DNA from: Gemmatimonadota bacterium
GTDB lineage: Bacteria; Gemmatimonadota; Gemmatimonadetes; Longimicrobiales; Gaopeijiaceae
Reading direction: 5' to 3'
Assembly (NCBI GenBank): GCA_041390105.1
Contig: JAWKQO010000003.1
Location: 434,001 to 498,000 of the forward strand
Length of the DNA stretch: 64,000 nt
Every line of letters begins with the position of its first letter. Position 1 is the first letter of the stretch. Shown piece by piece: positions 17,881-25,922 of the stretch. The notes beneath the pieces are model-generated. The model was given only the letters and a program-made list of their open reading frames with translations. It did no database searches and was not told the origin of the DNA. Position numbers and translations under genes: made by a program.

Positions 17881-18575
17881 CCGCCTTGGGCCCCGAGCCC
17901 GCCTGGCGCCACCAGCAGTTCGCCGATGTGCTCGATGGTGCGGTCGGCGGGAGGATAGGGGCCCTGTTGCTCCGGGTCCCTGGCATAGTGGCCTTGAAGC
18001 GGCTGGATCGTCGTCACCCGCTGCCCCCAGCTCCGCTTCACCGCCGTCAGGATGCGCAGCTTGTCATCGACCAGCACGTAGTGCTGGGCGGGATAGCGGC
18101 GTTCGACGTCGGACAGCTCCTTCTCCTTGTGCACGTAGATCAAGGCGTGGCCGCCCACGGCATCGAGGAGTCCGGAGCGCTCGACCTTGCGTGGTTGGAA
18201 GACCACGTCTCCATCGGTCAATATCGCGACCTGCCCCTCTTGCTTGAGCCGGCCGATGACTTCGAGTGCCCCGGGAAAGAGTCGGTTGGCGAACGGATAG
18301 TCGAGGAGATACGACGAGAGTTGCAGAATTCGGGTATCGCGCGGACGCTCGCGCCGGTACTGCTGGAGCGCGCCCAAGTAGTCGGCATATCCGAGCTCCA
18401 CGCGAAGGTGCTCGAAGACCTCCCAGTAGCGTCGGGCTCGTAAAGCACCAATCGCGATCTCCAGGTGGCGCCTGAGATCGGCGATGATGCGATCATTGTC
18501 CAAGAGCGTGTTGTCCACGTCGAGGAGAAACACCGTGTCACCGGTGCGGGACGCCCTCGGTCTCCAACCGCTCAT
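17868..18575 (-). CDS. HAD-superfamily hydrolase
   Basis: A 235-residue haloacid-dehalogenase-fold enzyme, probably a phosphatase. Motif I is FLLDVDNTLLDND near residue 16 (nucleophile Asp and acid/base Asp). The helical cap spans about residues 30-100. Motif II is AILTDGD, the conserved Lys is in the FQPRKVERSG or HKEKEL region, and the terminal acidic motif is VLVDDKLRI. The ATG at 18575 starts one base after the stop of the small membrane protein. In this cluster with VIT, DUF2127 and DUF1003 proteins its role may be stress related. The substrate is unknown. Confidence 0.82.
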   Translation of the reverse strand: MSGWRPRASRTGDTVFLLDVDNTLLDNDRIIADLRRHLEIAIGALRARRYWEVFEHLRVELGYADYLGALQQYRRERPRDTRILQLSSYLLDYPFANRLFPGALEVIGRLKQEGQVAILTDGDVVFQPRKVERSGLLDAVGGHALIYVHKEKELSDVERRYPAQHYVLVDDKLRILTAVKRSWGQRVTTIQPLQGHYARDPEQQGPYPPADRTIEHIGELLVAPGGLGAQGGERH

Positions 18576-18576
18576 T

Positions 18577-18753
18577 TCAAGGCTGCTTCGCAGACAAGCG
18601 CAGGTAGAAAGCCGCGAACAGCAGGACGATCCCGACGTTGGCGACGAGCCGCGACCAGAAGTGCAGACGTCCCTTGAAGAGAAGCACATCCATTCCCACC
18701 ACAACCACGATCAGCGTCACCACCCAGACCGGCGTCGGGATCCTGCTAGCCAT
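18577..18753 (-). CDS. Small two-helix membrane protein
   Basis: 58 residues starting MASRIPTPVWVVTL, with two hydrophobic helices (about residues 7-24 and 33-50) joined by a short basic loop. The start at 18753 is chosen because GGAGG lies six bases upstream; ATGs 2 and 10 codons earlier are possible. The stop is one base from the HAD start, so the two are almost certainly co-translated. No family recognised. Confidence 0.6.
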   Translation of the reverse strand: MASRIPTPVWVVTLIVVVVGMDVLLFKGRLHFWSRLVANVGIVLLFAAFYLRLSAKQP

Positions 18754-18863
18754 GACCATCCTCCGGTCCAAGAGCATCCACATCGCCCACGGCCATGGCC
18801 GCTGGGCGCCGAGCTCGAGGGACGGGTCGTTGTTCGCCGCAACAGAGCCATGCGCAAGCGAGG

Positions 18864-19445
18864 TCAGGGCTGCCGGGCGGCGATCCCACGGAGGTGCTGG
18901 TATTCATGGACTGCCATCCAGACGATGAAGAGATCGAACACTGTGAGACCCAGCAGCGTGAAGGAGGAGCGGATCCACGCAAGGTACCCCTGATAGGCCG
19001 CGAACAGGGACAGGGCTGCGATGGCCCAGGGATACGCTCGGACCACGCCGCGCAACAGGTAGTAGACCAGGACGAGCTTCACGACTCCGTGTGTCAGTAG
19101 GAACACGGCACCGAAGATGCGCTGCGCCCCCAGCTGCTGTCCCAGGACGAAGAGTGTGTGGGCCACGACGTCGGTCGGGTCGGCGGTGAGCTCTGGCACC
19201 GTGACGGCCCGAACGGCGGCTTGGATCGCGGAAGACGGAGTGAGGAGCAGGAGAAGTCCACCGAGCAGCTCGAGGCCGCCGTCGGCGGCTTTCAGCCAAA
19301 GGGACAGGCGGAAGACGCGGTCGAAGACCGGCGCCGCCGTCGCGGAGTGCGCGCCCCCGTCGAGGCGATCCTCCCTCTGTGCGCCTACCTCCACCGGAGC
19401 TGCTCCGCGATGCCGACGGCCATCCAGATCTTCGCCGCTGTTCAA
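18864..19445 (-). CDS. DUF2127-like integral membrane protein
   Basis: A 193-residue protein with four predicted membrane helices in the order seen in DUF2127 proteins: a charged N-terminus, KAADGGLELLGGLLLLL, then GVVKLVLVYYLLRG, YPWAIAALSLFAAYQ and a final helix ending EYQHLRG. Function of the family is unknown. The start is a TTG at 19445 that forms a TTGA overlap with the DUF1003 gene stop. A GTG 18 codons downstream is an alternative. It is encoded between a DUF1003 protein and a small membrane protein. Confidence 0.7.
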   Translation of the reverse strand: MNSGEDLDGRRHRGAAPVEVGAQREDRLDGGAHSATAAPVFDRVFRLSLWLKAADGGLELLGGLLLLLTPSSAIQAAVRAVTVPELTADPTDVVAHTLFVLGQQLGAQRIFGAVFLLTHGVVKLVLVYYLLRGVVRAYPWAIAALSLFAAYQGYLAWIRSSFTLLGLTVFDLFIVWMAVHEYQHLRGIAARQP

Positions 19446-20173
19446 CGCTTCATCGCGTCCAGACGCGTGGACAGTTCGTCCATGAGGTCCGCCTGGATCG
19501 CTTGCACGTCCATGAGGCGTTGCCAGTTGTTGAGGAGGAGGTGATCGAGCTTTTCGTGCAACATCCGGATCTCGAGCTCCGCCTTGAGATTGACCTGATA
19601 GTCATGCTCCGCGTGGGCCCGGTCCCTGGCAGCTTGCCGGTTCTGGCTCATCATGATCACCGGAGCCTGCACGGCGGCCAGACAGGAGAGCACCAGGTTG
19701 AGCAGGATGAAGGGGTAGGGGTCGAAGGCGCGCCGAGCCAACCAGAGGCCGTTCACTCCGATCCATCCCAGGATGATGGCACCGAACAGCCCGATGAAGG
19801 GCCAGCTGCCCCCGAAAGCTGCCACCCGATCAGCCACTCGAGCGCCCAGAGAGAGTCCTTGGCTCACGCTCTCGGCAATGTTCTCCGAGAGCAGCTCGTT
19901 GTGGTGAAGACTCTCGATCACCTCCTTGTCCAGCGCACTCAACTCTCCCTTTCTGGAGGCCAGCAGGGTTTGTAGGTAACTAAGGCGATACCGATGGAGA
20001 TCGGCTAGGCAAAGCTGCTGATCCGGGTCCCACTGCGGATGTTCTGTCTGGATGAGCTGCAGCACGGCGGGTCTCACCAGGATCCCCGGGACGAGCTCCG
20101 CTGTCGAGCGGATCTGGCCGCACAAAGGACACTGCACCGTGTTGGTGGGTGCTTGGGTCGGCTCGTCGCTCAT
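19442..20173 (-). CDS. DUF1003-domain membrane protein with N-terminal zinc-ribbon-like Cys pair
   Basis: A 243-residue protein. The N-terminal 80 residues carry CPLCG and a later Cys in QQLCLADL, suggesting a small metal site. The DUF1003 core follows: RVAAFGGSWPFIGLFG, two helices with the PYPFILLNLVLSCLAAVQAP signature and MMSQNRQAARDR. It ends in a coiled-coil cytoplasmic tail of about 60 residues. DUF1003 proteins are widespread predicted membrane proteins with no fixed function. It is first in a run with DUF2127, the small membrane protein and HAD. Confidence 0.85.
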   Translation of the reverse strand: MSDEPTQAPTNTVQCPLCGQIRSTAELVPGILVRPAVLQLIQTEHPQWDPDQQLCLADLHRYRLSYLQTLLASRKGELSALDKEVIESLHHNELLSENIAESVSQGLSLGARVADRVAAFGGSWPFIGLFGAIILGWIGVNGLWLARRAFDPYPFILLNLVLSCLAAVQAPVIMMSQNRQAARDRAHAEHDYQVNLKAELEIRMLHEKLDHLLLNNWQRLMDVQAIQADLMDELSTRLDAMKR

Positions 20174-20296
20174 TCCTGATCCGCCATGGCTAGAGGGGGA
20201 ACCGGTGACGTCCCTGCCAGCCCCTGCCCGGGCTCTCTCCCGCGGAGTGCACGGACCCGGCTGACGGTTCGCTCCGCGCGGAACGGCCAGGCCTGT

Positions 20297-21280
20297 TCAC
20301 AGACCTCCGACGCGTAGAGCGGCACCTTCGCCCGAGGTCACGGCCTCCGCAAGGGACCGCAGTTTGGACTCCACCCAGCCACGCTCGAAGCCGGACAGCG
20401 GGCTATCCAGCCTATACATCGCGACTCGCGCCAATAGTGGTTGGCCTCCGTCGAGAGGCTGCAGCAGGGCATGCACCACCCGTGCGGCCACGAAGTAGTG
20501 CGTCGAGTAGAATCGAGAGCTTTGCACCGCGGCCATGATGGCGCTTTCCGCAGCGCTCGCCTCGGTCAATCCCTCCAGTGAGATGACCGGGCGCGAACCG
20601 ACGTCCTCGACCATCCAGTACGCCACCGCTCGAGCGGAGTCCGCCCCGGTCACGCTCAGCCCCAGCGCTTGGAAGCGCTGGTCGAGTCCGGCCAACGCGG
20701 CGGCAACGGAGGCCGGTTGTGCGCGATCCACGTAGGGCGGAAGGGCGTCCGCCCCTCGCTCCTGGAACATCTGCCCCCGCTCCCGCAGCAAGCTTCGAAA
20801 GGTGGAGTCCTTTTCGGGAGGCATGGCGTCTCGCAAGGGCGCCAACCACGACTCGGGAAGCTTCACCCGGCACTTCCCCACGAGGCAGGTCTCGAGGTCG
20901 GAGCGGTCCGCATCCGGAAGAACCAGAGTCCGGAAGTCATCAGCGGTCGGAGGAACCGAGAGACGACCCAGCGACAGGGCCGAATGCCGCACTGCATCCA
21001 ACCCACGAAAGCGCTCGATGAAGCGGCTCGAATCCGCGGATACAGGCGCGACCGCCAGCACCGAGATCAGGGTGGGATCTCCCCCGCTGTCCAGGGTGCG
21101 GGATACGGCCTGCCCGGAGCCCAGCGACGCAACGTCACTGGCTTGCAGCCCCCACCGGCCCAGAACAGCGGCCGTGGTCGACTGCCCTGTCGCCGGCGCT
21201 GCCCCGTTCCACGACAGCACGAAGAGGGTCCACACGATCCGGCTGACCGGGCGTCCACGCCCTCCACTTGCATGATGCAT
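20297..21280 (-). CDS. Secreted protein of unknown function
   Basis: A 327-residue protein with a signal peptide ending about APATGQ (residue 33). The ATG at 21280 has GGAG six bases upstream. It contains a single Cys pair (ETCLVGKC) that could form a disulphide, and mixed alpha/beta predicted content. I recognise no domain. It lies between the DUF1003 run and mprF on the same strand. The 115-base gap before it and the 123-base gap after it show no clear extra gene; a weak 7-bp CGCGGAG/CTCCGCG inverted repeat near 20240-20280 may end transcription. Confidence 0.65.
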   Translation of the reverse strand: MHHASGGRGRPVSRIVWTLFVLSWNGAAPATGQSTTAAVLGRWGLQASDVASLGSGQAVSRTLDSGGDPTLISVLAVAPVSADSSRFIERFRGLDAVRHSALSLGRLSVPPTADDFRTLVLPDADRSDLETCLVGKCRVKLPESWLAPLRDAMPPEKDSTFRSLLRERGQMFQERGADALPPYVDRAQPASVAAALAGLDQRFQALGLSVTGADSARAVAYWMVEDVGSRPVISLEGLTEASAAESAIMAAVQSSRFYSTHYFVAARVVHALLQPLDGGQPLLARVAMYRLDSPLSGFERGWVESKLRSLAEAVTSGEGAALRVGGL

Positions 21281-21395
21281 ACATCACTCCAGTTCCAAGA
21301 AATGCGCATTCTGAACGTGCTCGAGTGCGCTCACGGATCCGGTTCGCGAGGAGTAGAAGGCGACGCGCGCCCGACAAGCCTGGTACTTCCCCCGG

Positions 21396-24011
21396 TCAAC
21401 GCATCACCGCGCCCCGCAAGCCTCCAGAGATGAGAGCCGTCGCGTCAGTGAGGATCTTCGGCAACCCCAACCCGGGTGGTGCAGCCAGGTACCGGGGCTC
21501 CCAGACCGGGGAGAACTTCTCCTTGTAGTCGTGCAGACCCTGGAAGTTGTAGAAGTGCTCCCCGTAGCGGAACAGCGCCGCGCCCATCCTCTGCCACGCG
21601 GGAGCCAAGCGGTGTGTCTCCATGCCTGCGAACGGGGCCATTCCCAGGCTGAACCACCGGTACCCCTGTTCGCCTCCCCAGATCAGAAGATGCGTGAACA
21701 GAGCGGTCATGACGCCCTTGGGGGCCGAGTCCGAGTACCTCATCAGGTCTACGGTGAGCTCCTCCCGGCTCGTCGAGGTCCACAAGTTGGCGAAAGCGTG
21801 GATCGTGCCATCCACGCGGACGACCGCGCACGGGAAATGCTGCAAGTACTCCTCGTGGAAGCAACCCAGGGAGAAGCGTTTTTCCCTCACGCTCTTACTC
21901 TTTAGCCACTCATCGGATATCTCGCGCAGCCTTGGGAGCAGCGGTGCAACCGCCTCTTTCGGCACGACCTCGAAGACGCCTCCCTCCCGCTCCAGACGGC
22001 GCTTGGATTGGCGAAGCTCCGCTCGCTCCCTCCCCTCCAGAGTGAAACCCTCCAGCGGTACGCGTGCATCCTCGCCCAGCTTGTAGAAGACGAGCCCGAG
22101 ATCGATGTACAAGGGAAGCCAGGTAGGACCGACCTCGTAGAACACCAGGTGCCCACCGGCGCGATCCGCCCGGTCCCGGAGGTTCCAGGCCAACTCCTCG
22201 AACTCGGACGGCTCCCCGACCGGATCCCCCATCACCACCCAACTGGATCCCGAGACGGCGTACATGATGAAGGACCGGCCGCTCTCGCTCAGCACCACGT
22301 CCTTGTCCCCGAGAAACACCAGGTTGGCCTCGGTGTTCGGTGCAGCCTCCGCGACGGGCGCCAGACGGGCCAGCACGTCCGGACCCGCCACCCCACCGCC
22401 CACCGGCGCCGGCCGAAGCAAGCGCGCGGCGAGGAACAGGGAAATCGTCACCGCCACACCAACCAGAGCCCTCAGGAAGCGAGGAGCGTCATCCTCGAAC
22501 GTGAACCTCCACCAGAGATCGTTCGAGTACTCCACATGCTCGAAGGCGAAGAACCCGAGCCAGACAGTCGTCACCAGCATGGCCGCGATAGCCAGGACCC
22601 AGGCCGGCGTGAAAGGTTCATCCAACAAGGAAGCGCGTCGGTAGAACTCCTTGCGCGACACGTAGAGAATGGTGGCTCCCACCAGGTAGGTGACGGAAGC
22701 CACGGCATGAAGATCGCGAGTGGCCATGAGCAGAGCCGAAAGAAGCAGCGCGAACAAAGCGAGGTGGTACGCTCCATCCAGCCGTCGCTGGAGACCGCGC
22801 GCCAACAAGAGCAAGCCCGCTCCCAGGATGCTGGCCAGGAAATGCGACAGCTCCAACACCCGCAGCGGAAGCAGATCGGTAAGCAGTTCGAGTCGCCCGC
22901 GCGGAACGGGAACGGAGCCCGAAAGCAGTAGAACTCCTCCGAGAGCGAAGACGAGCGCGGCGGACGCTCCGGGGACGACCTGGGAAACGGCGCGCGCGGC
23001 CCGCAGCGTCGGTGGACCGATCGCTTCCTTGCGTTCCCGAAGCTCGCGCAGCCCCAGAAGCAATACCGCCATGAACAGCGGCACCAGATAGTACACCAGG
23101 CGGAACGCGAGCAGGCTGGCAAGTACCTGGGAGTTTCCGGGGCCATCCGGCAGAAAGGAGAGCAACACCGCTTCGAAGACTCCCAGGCCCCCGGGTAGGT
23201 GGCTGACCACTCCCGCGCTCTGAGCGAGGAGATAGGTGCTCAGGAAGGGGCCGAAGCCGAGCGCGTGTCCCTCGGGCAGCATCACCCATAGCACCGAAGC
23301 CGCCACGGTCCAGTCAACCGCTCCCAGGAGCACCTGGCTCACGACGAGGCCCGCCCTGGGCACAGGTAGCTGCAGGGGACCAAGCGTGATTCTCCCTTTT
23401 CCTCGCAGCGCCCAACCCAGCACTACGAGCACCCCGACCAACAACAGACCCCCGAGAATCCGCAGGGAATCTCCGGGGAGGGACACGAACGTTGGCGGTC
23501 GAACCGGCCACACCATAAAGGCCACGCTGGCGATGCCGGCGAACCCGACCCAGAAAGACGACGTGTAGAACGCAACGATACGGCCGATGTCCAGGGCACC
23601 CACGCCCCACGACGAGTACAGGCGAAATCGCACCGGCGCCCCGGTGAGCAGCGGGAATCCCAAGCCTTGGCTGAGGGCGTAGCCGATGGTCGCGGCCAAG
23701 GCGGTCCGCCCGCGGCTGAGCGCGATACCGGCGTAGCGCAGAGCCAGCGCGTCGTATTGGGTGAGCACCAGGTAGTTCAAGGCGGTCAGCAGCAGACCCA
23801 GAACGAGCCAGCGGGTGGGGAGCGCCGACAGGTCCGATCGGACTTCCAGCCACGTAAGACCGCGGAGCTCGTTGTGCAGTGACCAGAGCGCGAATCCGAG
23901 TACGATCAGGGCCACGACCGGGCCGAGCCACCGCCACCGCGGCTGGGCTTCGCCAGATGCAGGTGGGGTCGGGTCGGCAGATCCGGTCACCGGTGGCCCC
24001 CCCCGGGGCAT
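21396..24011 (-). CDS. mprF: Bifunctional lysylphosphatidylglycerol synthase/flippase, MprF-type
   Basis: Transfers lysine (or alanine) from aminoacyl-tRNA to phosphatidylglycerol and flips the product to the outer leaflet, lowering surface negative charge. The 871-residue length fits MprF/LpiA. The first 540 or so residues hold about 14 TM helices with the LPGGLGVFEAVLLSFLPD flippase motif. The C-terminal DUF2156 GNAT-like catalytic domain has FIMYAVSGSSWVVMGDPVG, KLGEDARVPLEGFTLEG and WFSLGMAPFAGM. The ATG at 24011 is preferred because 62 upstream in-frame codons are Arg-rich and unlike the family. It faces a VirJ/AcvB-like gene across a 361-base gap. Confidence 0.93.
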   Translation of the reverse strand: MPRGGPPVTGSADPTPPASGEAQPRWRWLGPVVALIVLGFALWSLHNELRGLTWLEVRSDLSALPTRWLVLGLLLTALNYLVLTQYDALALRYAGIALSRGRTALAATIGYALSQGLGFPLLTGAPVRFRLYSSWGVGALDIGRIVAFYTSSFWVGFAGIASVAFMVWPVRPPTFVSLPGDSLRILGGLLLVGVLVVLGWALRGKGRITLGPLQLPVPRAGLVVSQVLLGAVDWTVAASVLWVMLPEGHALGFGPFLSTYLLAQSAGVVSHLPGGLGVFEAVLLSFLPDGPGNSQVLASLLAFRLVYYLVPLFMAVLLLGLRELRERKEAIGPPTLRAARAVSQVVPGASAALVFALGGVLLLSGSVPVPRGRLELLTDLLPLRVLELSHFLASILGAGLLLLARGLQRRLDGAYHLALFALLLSALLMATRDLHAVASVTYLVGATILYVSRKEFYRRASLLDEPFTPAWVLAIAAMLVTTVWLGFFAFEHVEYSNDLWWRFTFEDDAPRFLRALVGVAVTISLFLAARLLRPAPVGGGVAGPDVLARLAPVAEAAPNTEANLVFLGDKDVVLSESGRSFIMYAVSGSSWVVMGDPVGEPSEFEELAWNLRDRADRAGGHLVFYEVGPTWLPLYIDLGLVFYKLGEDARVPLEGFTLEGRERAELRQSKRRLEREGGVFEVVPKEAVAPLLPRLREISDEWLKSKSVREKRFSLGCFHEEYLQHFPCAVVRVDGTIHAFANLWTSTSREELTVDLMRYSDSAPKGVMTALFTHLLIWGGEQGYRWFSLGMAPFAGMETHRLAPAWQRMGAALFRYGEHFYNFQGLHDYKEKFSPVWEPRYLAAPPGLGLPKILTDATALISGGLRGAVMR

Positions 24012-24372
24012 CCCGGGACGGTCCGCGAGGCGGCGAACCTCTCCCGGTGGAGCGATCGCGAGGCTACGGAGCCTCGGGTCGTGGCGGTGAGCCCGTCGAT
24101 CATGGTCTGCAAAGCGGCGACTCCTGGTGGAGGAGAGCCGACAGCGAACGCAGGCGATTCGAGCGCGCCCTTTCGCCGCAGTTCTTCCCGTACGCACCCG
24201 ACATCCGAAGGTACCGGGCCGACAGTCGAGCGGAAATATCCCGGAAAGGCGTGCTAGCCAGCAGCGAAATCCTTGCGGAGTCGTCGTTGGCCGGAACAGC
24301 TTTCCTCGGCGCGGCGATGGACCAGGTTCGACTCCACCCCCGATCCTTCACCAGCGGGGATAGGCTCGCGAG
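24012..24372. promoter_or_regulatory. Divergent control region between mprF and the VirJ-like gene
   Basis: 361 bases without a convincing gene. Open frames crossing it are antisense continuations with Arg/Ser-rich composition. It should carry both promoters. I find no strong inverted repeat or recognisable operator in it. Confidence 0.5.
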
Positions 24373-25173
24373 ATGATGACACGCGCGTTGACCAGTGTAG
24401 TGGAGTCGCCGGACGGGCGTCCCATACCGGTATCGCTCGTCGCTCGCTTCCCCGCCATCGGCCGACGGGCGCAACTGGCCTGTGCGATCTCCCTGCTCGT
24501 CCTTCTTGGATGTGTCCGGGCGGGTGCTCAGGAGCACCTGCCCATCGTCGAGGTGGCGCCGTCGGGGTCGCAGGCGAGACTTCTCGCGGTGTTGGTCTCC
24601 GGAGACGGAGACTGGTCCGCGGCAGATCGAGCAGTTGCGGATTCGCTCCATCGACGGGGAGTGGCGGTCGTCGGTTTGAAGGCGCGTGCGTACCTTCGCT
24701 CCGATGCCCGGTCGCCCGATGGCTTCGCGGCGGACCTGGCAGGGATCGCTGAGCGGCATCTGGAGCTTTGGGGAGCCTCCGAGTTGATCTTCGTGGGGTA
24801 TTCGCGCGGGGCGTCCATCGGACCCTTCGCCCTCACCCGTTGGCCCCCGACGCTTCGTGAACGGCTTCGATTCATTGCACTCCTCGACCCGGAATCGACC
24901 GCGAATTTCGCTTTCCACTGGATCGACCTCGTCCGCGACGTACCCCGGGCCGGCGACCTTCAAGTGCTCCCAGAATTGGAGCGTTTGCGTGGCATCCCGA
25001 TGCTCTGTGTCTATGGAACCGGCGAATCCGCGTCGCTCTGTGCGAATCCACCGCGCGAGCTGTTCGTCTCCATCACCCGCCCTGGAGGGCACCGGATCGA
25101 CGACTCGCCAGAGCCCGGTCGCTTCATTGTCGAAGAGCTTGCGCGGCTTGGCATACTGGGCGGAGGCGGCTGA
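24373..25173 (+). CDS. VirJ/AcvB-domain alpha/beta hydrolase, probable lysyl-PG hydrolase
   Basis: The 266-residue exported protein matches the VirJ domain: LLAVLVSGDGDWSAADRAVAD, GVAVVGLKARAYLRS, a GYSRGAS nucleophile elbow with Ser144, a CVYGTGES segment and RPGGHRIDD with His240. In Agrobacterium and Rhizobium, AcvB/VirJ is encoded with the MprF homologue LpiA and hydrolyses lysylphosphatidylglycerol in the periplasm. Here it is divergent from mprF, which supports the same job. A hydrophobic stretch ending LLGCVRAGAQ near residue 52 gives either a signal peptide or a weak lipobox. The N-terminus before it is long, so the true start could be downstream of the ATG pair at 24373/24376. Confidence 0.78.
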   Translation: MMTRALTSVVESPDGRPIPVSLVARFPAIGRRAQLACAISLLVLLGCVRAGAQEHLPIVEVAPSGSQARLLAVLVSGDGDWSAADRAVADSLHRRGVAVVGLKARAYLRSDARSPDGFAADLAGIAERHLELWGASELIFVGYSRGASIGPFALTRWPPTLRERLRFIALLDPESTANFAFHWIDLVRDVPRAGDLQVLPELERLRGIPMLCVYGTGESASLCANPPRELFVSITRPGGHRIDDSPEPGRFIVEELARLGILGGGG

Positions 25174-25247
25174 GTCCCGCTGTAGCCCGACGCTGGCCAG
25201 GTACGTGGCTGCCCGCCGAGCCCGCACCGGTGGCGGGGTGGAAGCAC

Positions 25248-25922
25248 TCACTCCGAGCCGGCCGGTTCCTCCCCCGGGCGGATCCATCGCCTTCCTACGA
25301 TCCATCCCATCGGCATCGCGATCACGTGTGTGAGGTTGGCGGAGAGATTCTGGGGAAGCTCGGGGCCGAGGCGGACCCACCCGAAGAGATTCAGGAGCAG
25401 CCAGATTCCCACGGCGACCGTGAGACCATGCGCCGCACGGGAGCCCCTCAGACCCAGCGCCGCGCCGAGGGCTCCGAAGTATCCGGCGGATGGGCCCACG
25501 TCCCTGACTGCGACAAGTCCCAGGGTGGCACGGGACTGAAGCGTAGCGTGCAGAGGAGTGAAAACCAGGGTCAAGATCACAATCGTGGCAAGATGTACTC
25601 CCCAGAACACGGCGAGGGCACGTACGGCGCCGGTCTGGCACTCCAGAAGACCAACGGAGATCGCCGTCATCACCAGGGCTCCCATCAGTACGCTGTGGCC
25701 ATGGGTGACGAGGGCTGAAGTGAAGAGCCGCCCGATGTCCAACTGCCAGAGGTCACGGGGGGCGAAGCCTACCCGGCGCAACCAGGCAGACGTCAGCCTG
25801 CCGGTCGCTGTCTGTGTCGCAAAGGCGCCCACCAGAAGGGCGGAAAGCATCGCCCAGGTGCCGGTGAACTGTCGAGCCACACTTGGATCGAAGGGCTGCA
25901 CGATCGGTCGCTCGTGCGTCAC
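25248..25922 (-). CDS. Rhomboid-like intramembrane serine protease
   Basis: A 224-residue protein with about six membrane helices. Active-site candidates are Ser in VGPSAGYFGALG (normally GxSG) and His in NLTHVIAMPMGWIVG, the order and spacing of a rhomboid Ser-His dyad with the following GxxxG. The Asn/His of the usual oxyanion helix is less clear, so it may be a divergent or inactive member. The start is a GTG at 25922 in a GTGA overlap with the sigma-54 activator stop. This coupling suggests a regulatory link, for instance proteolysis of a membrane signal in the same circuit. Confidence 0.65.
   Translation of the reverse strand: MTHERPIVQPFDPSVARQFTGTWAMLSALLVGAFATQTATGRLTSAWLRRVGFAPRDLWQLDIGRLFTSALVTHGHSVLMGALVMTAISVGLLECQTGAVRALAVFWGVHLATIVILTLVFTPLHATLQSRATLGLVAVRDVGPSAGYFGALGAALGLRGSRAAHGLTVAVGIWLLLNLFGWVRLGPELPQNLSANLTHVIAMPMGWIVGRRWIRPGEEPAGSE

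Noticed and set aside
17510..17986. Minus-strand frame opposite the duplicated-repeat segment
   Set aside because: Lower third-position GC than the plus frame; the conserved repeat reads more sensibly on the plus strand. Not fully excluded.
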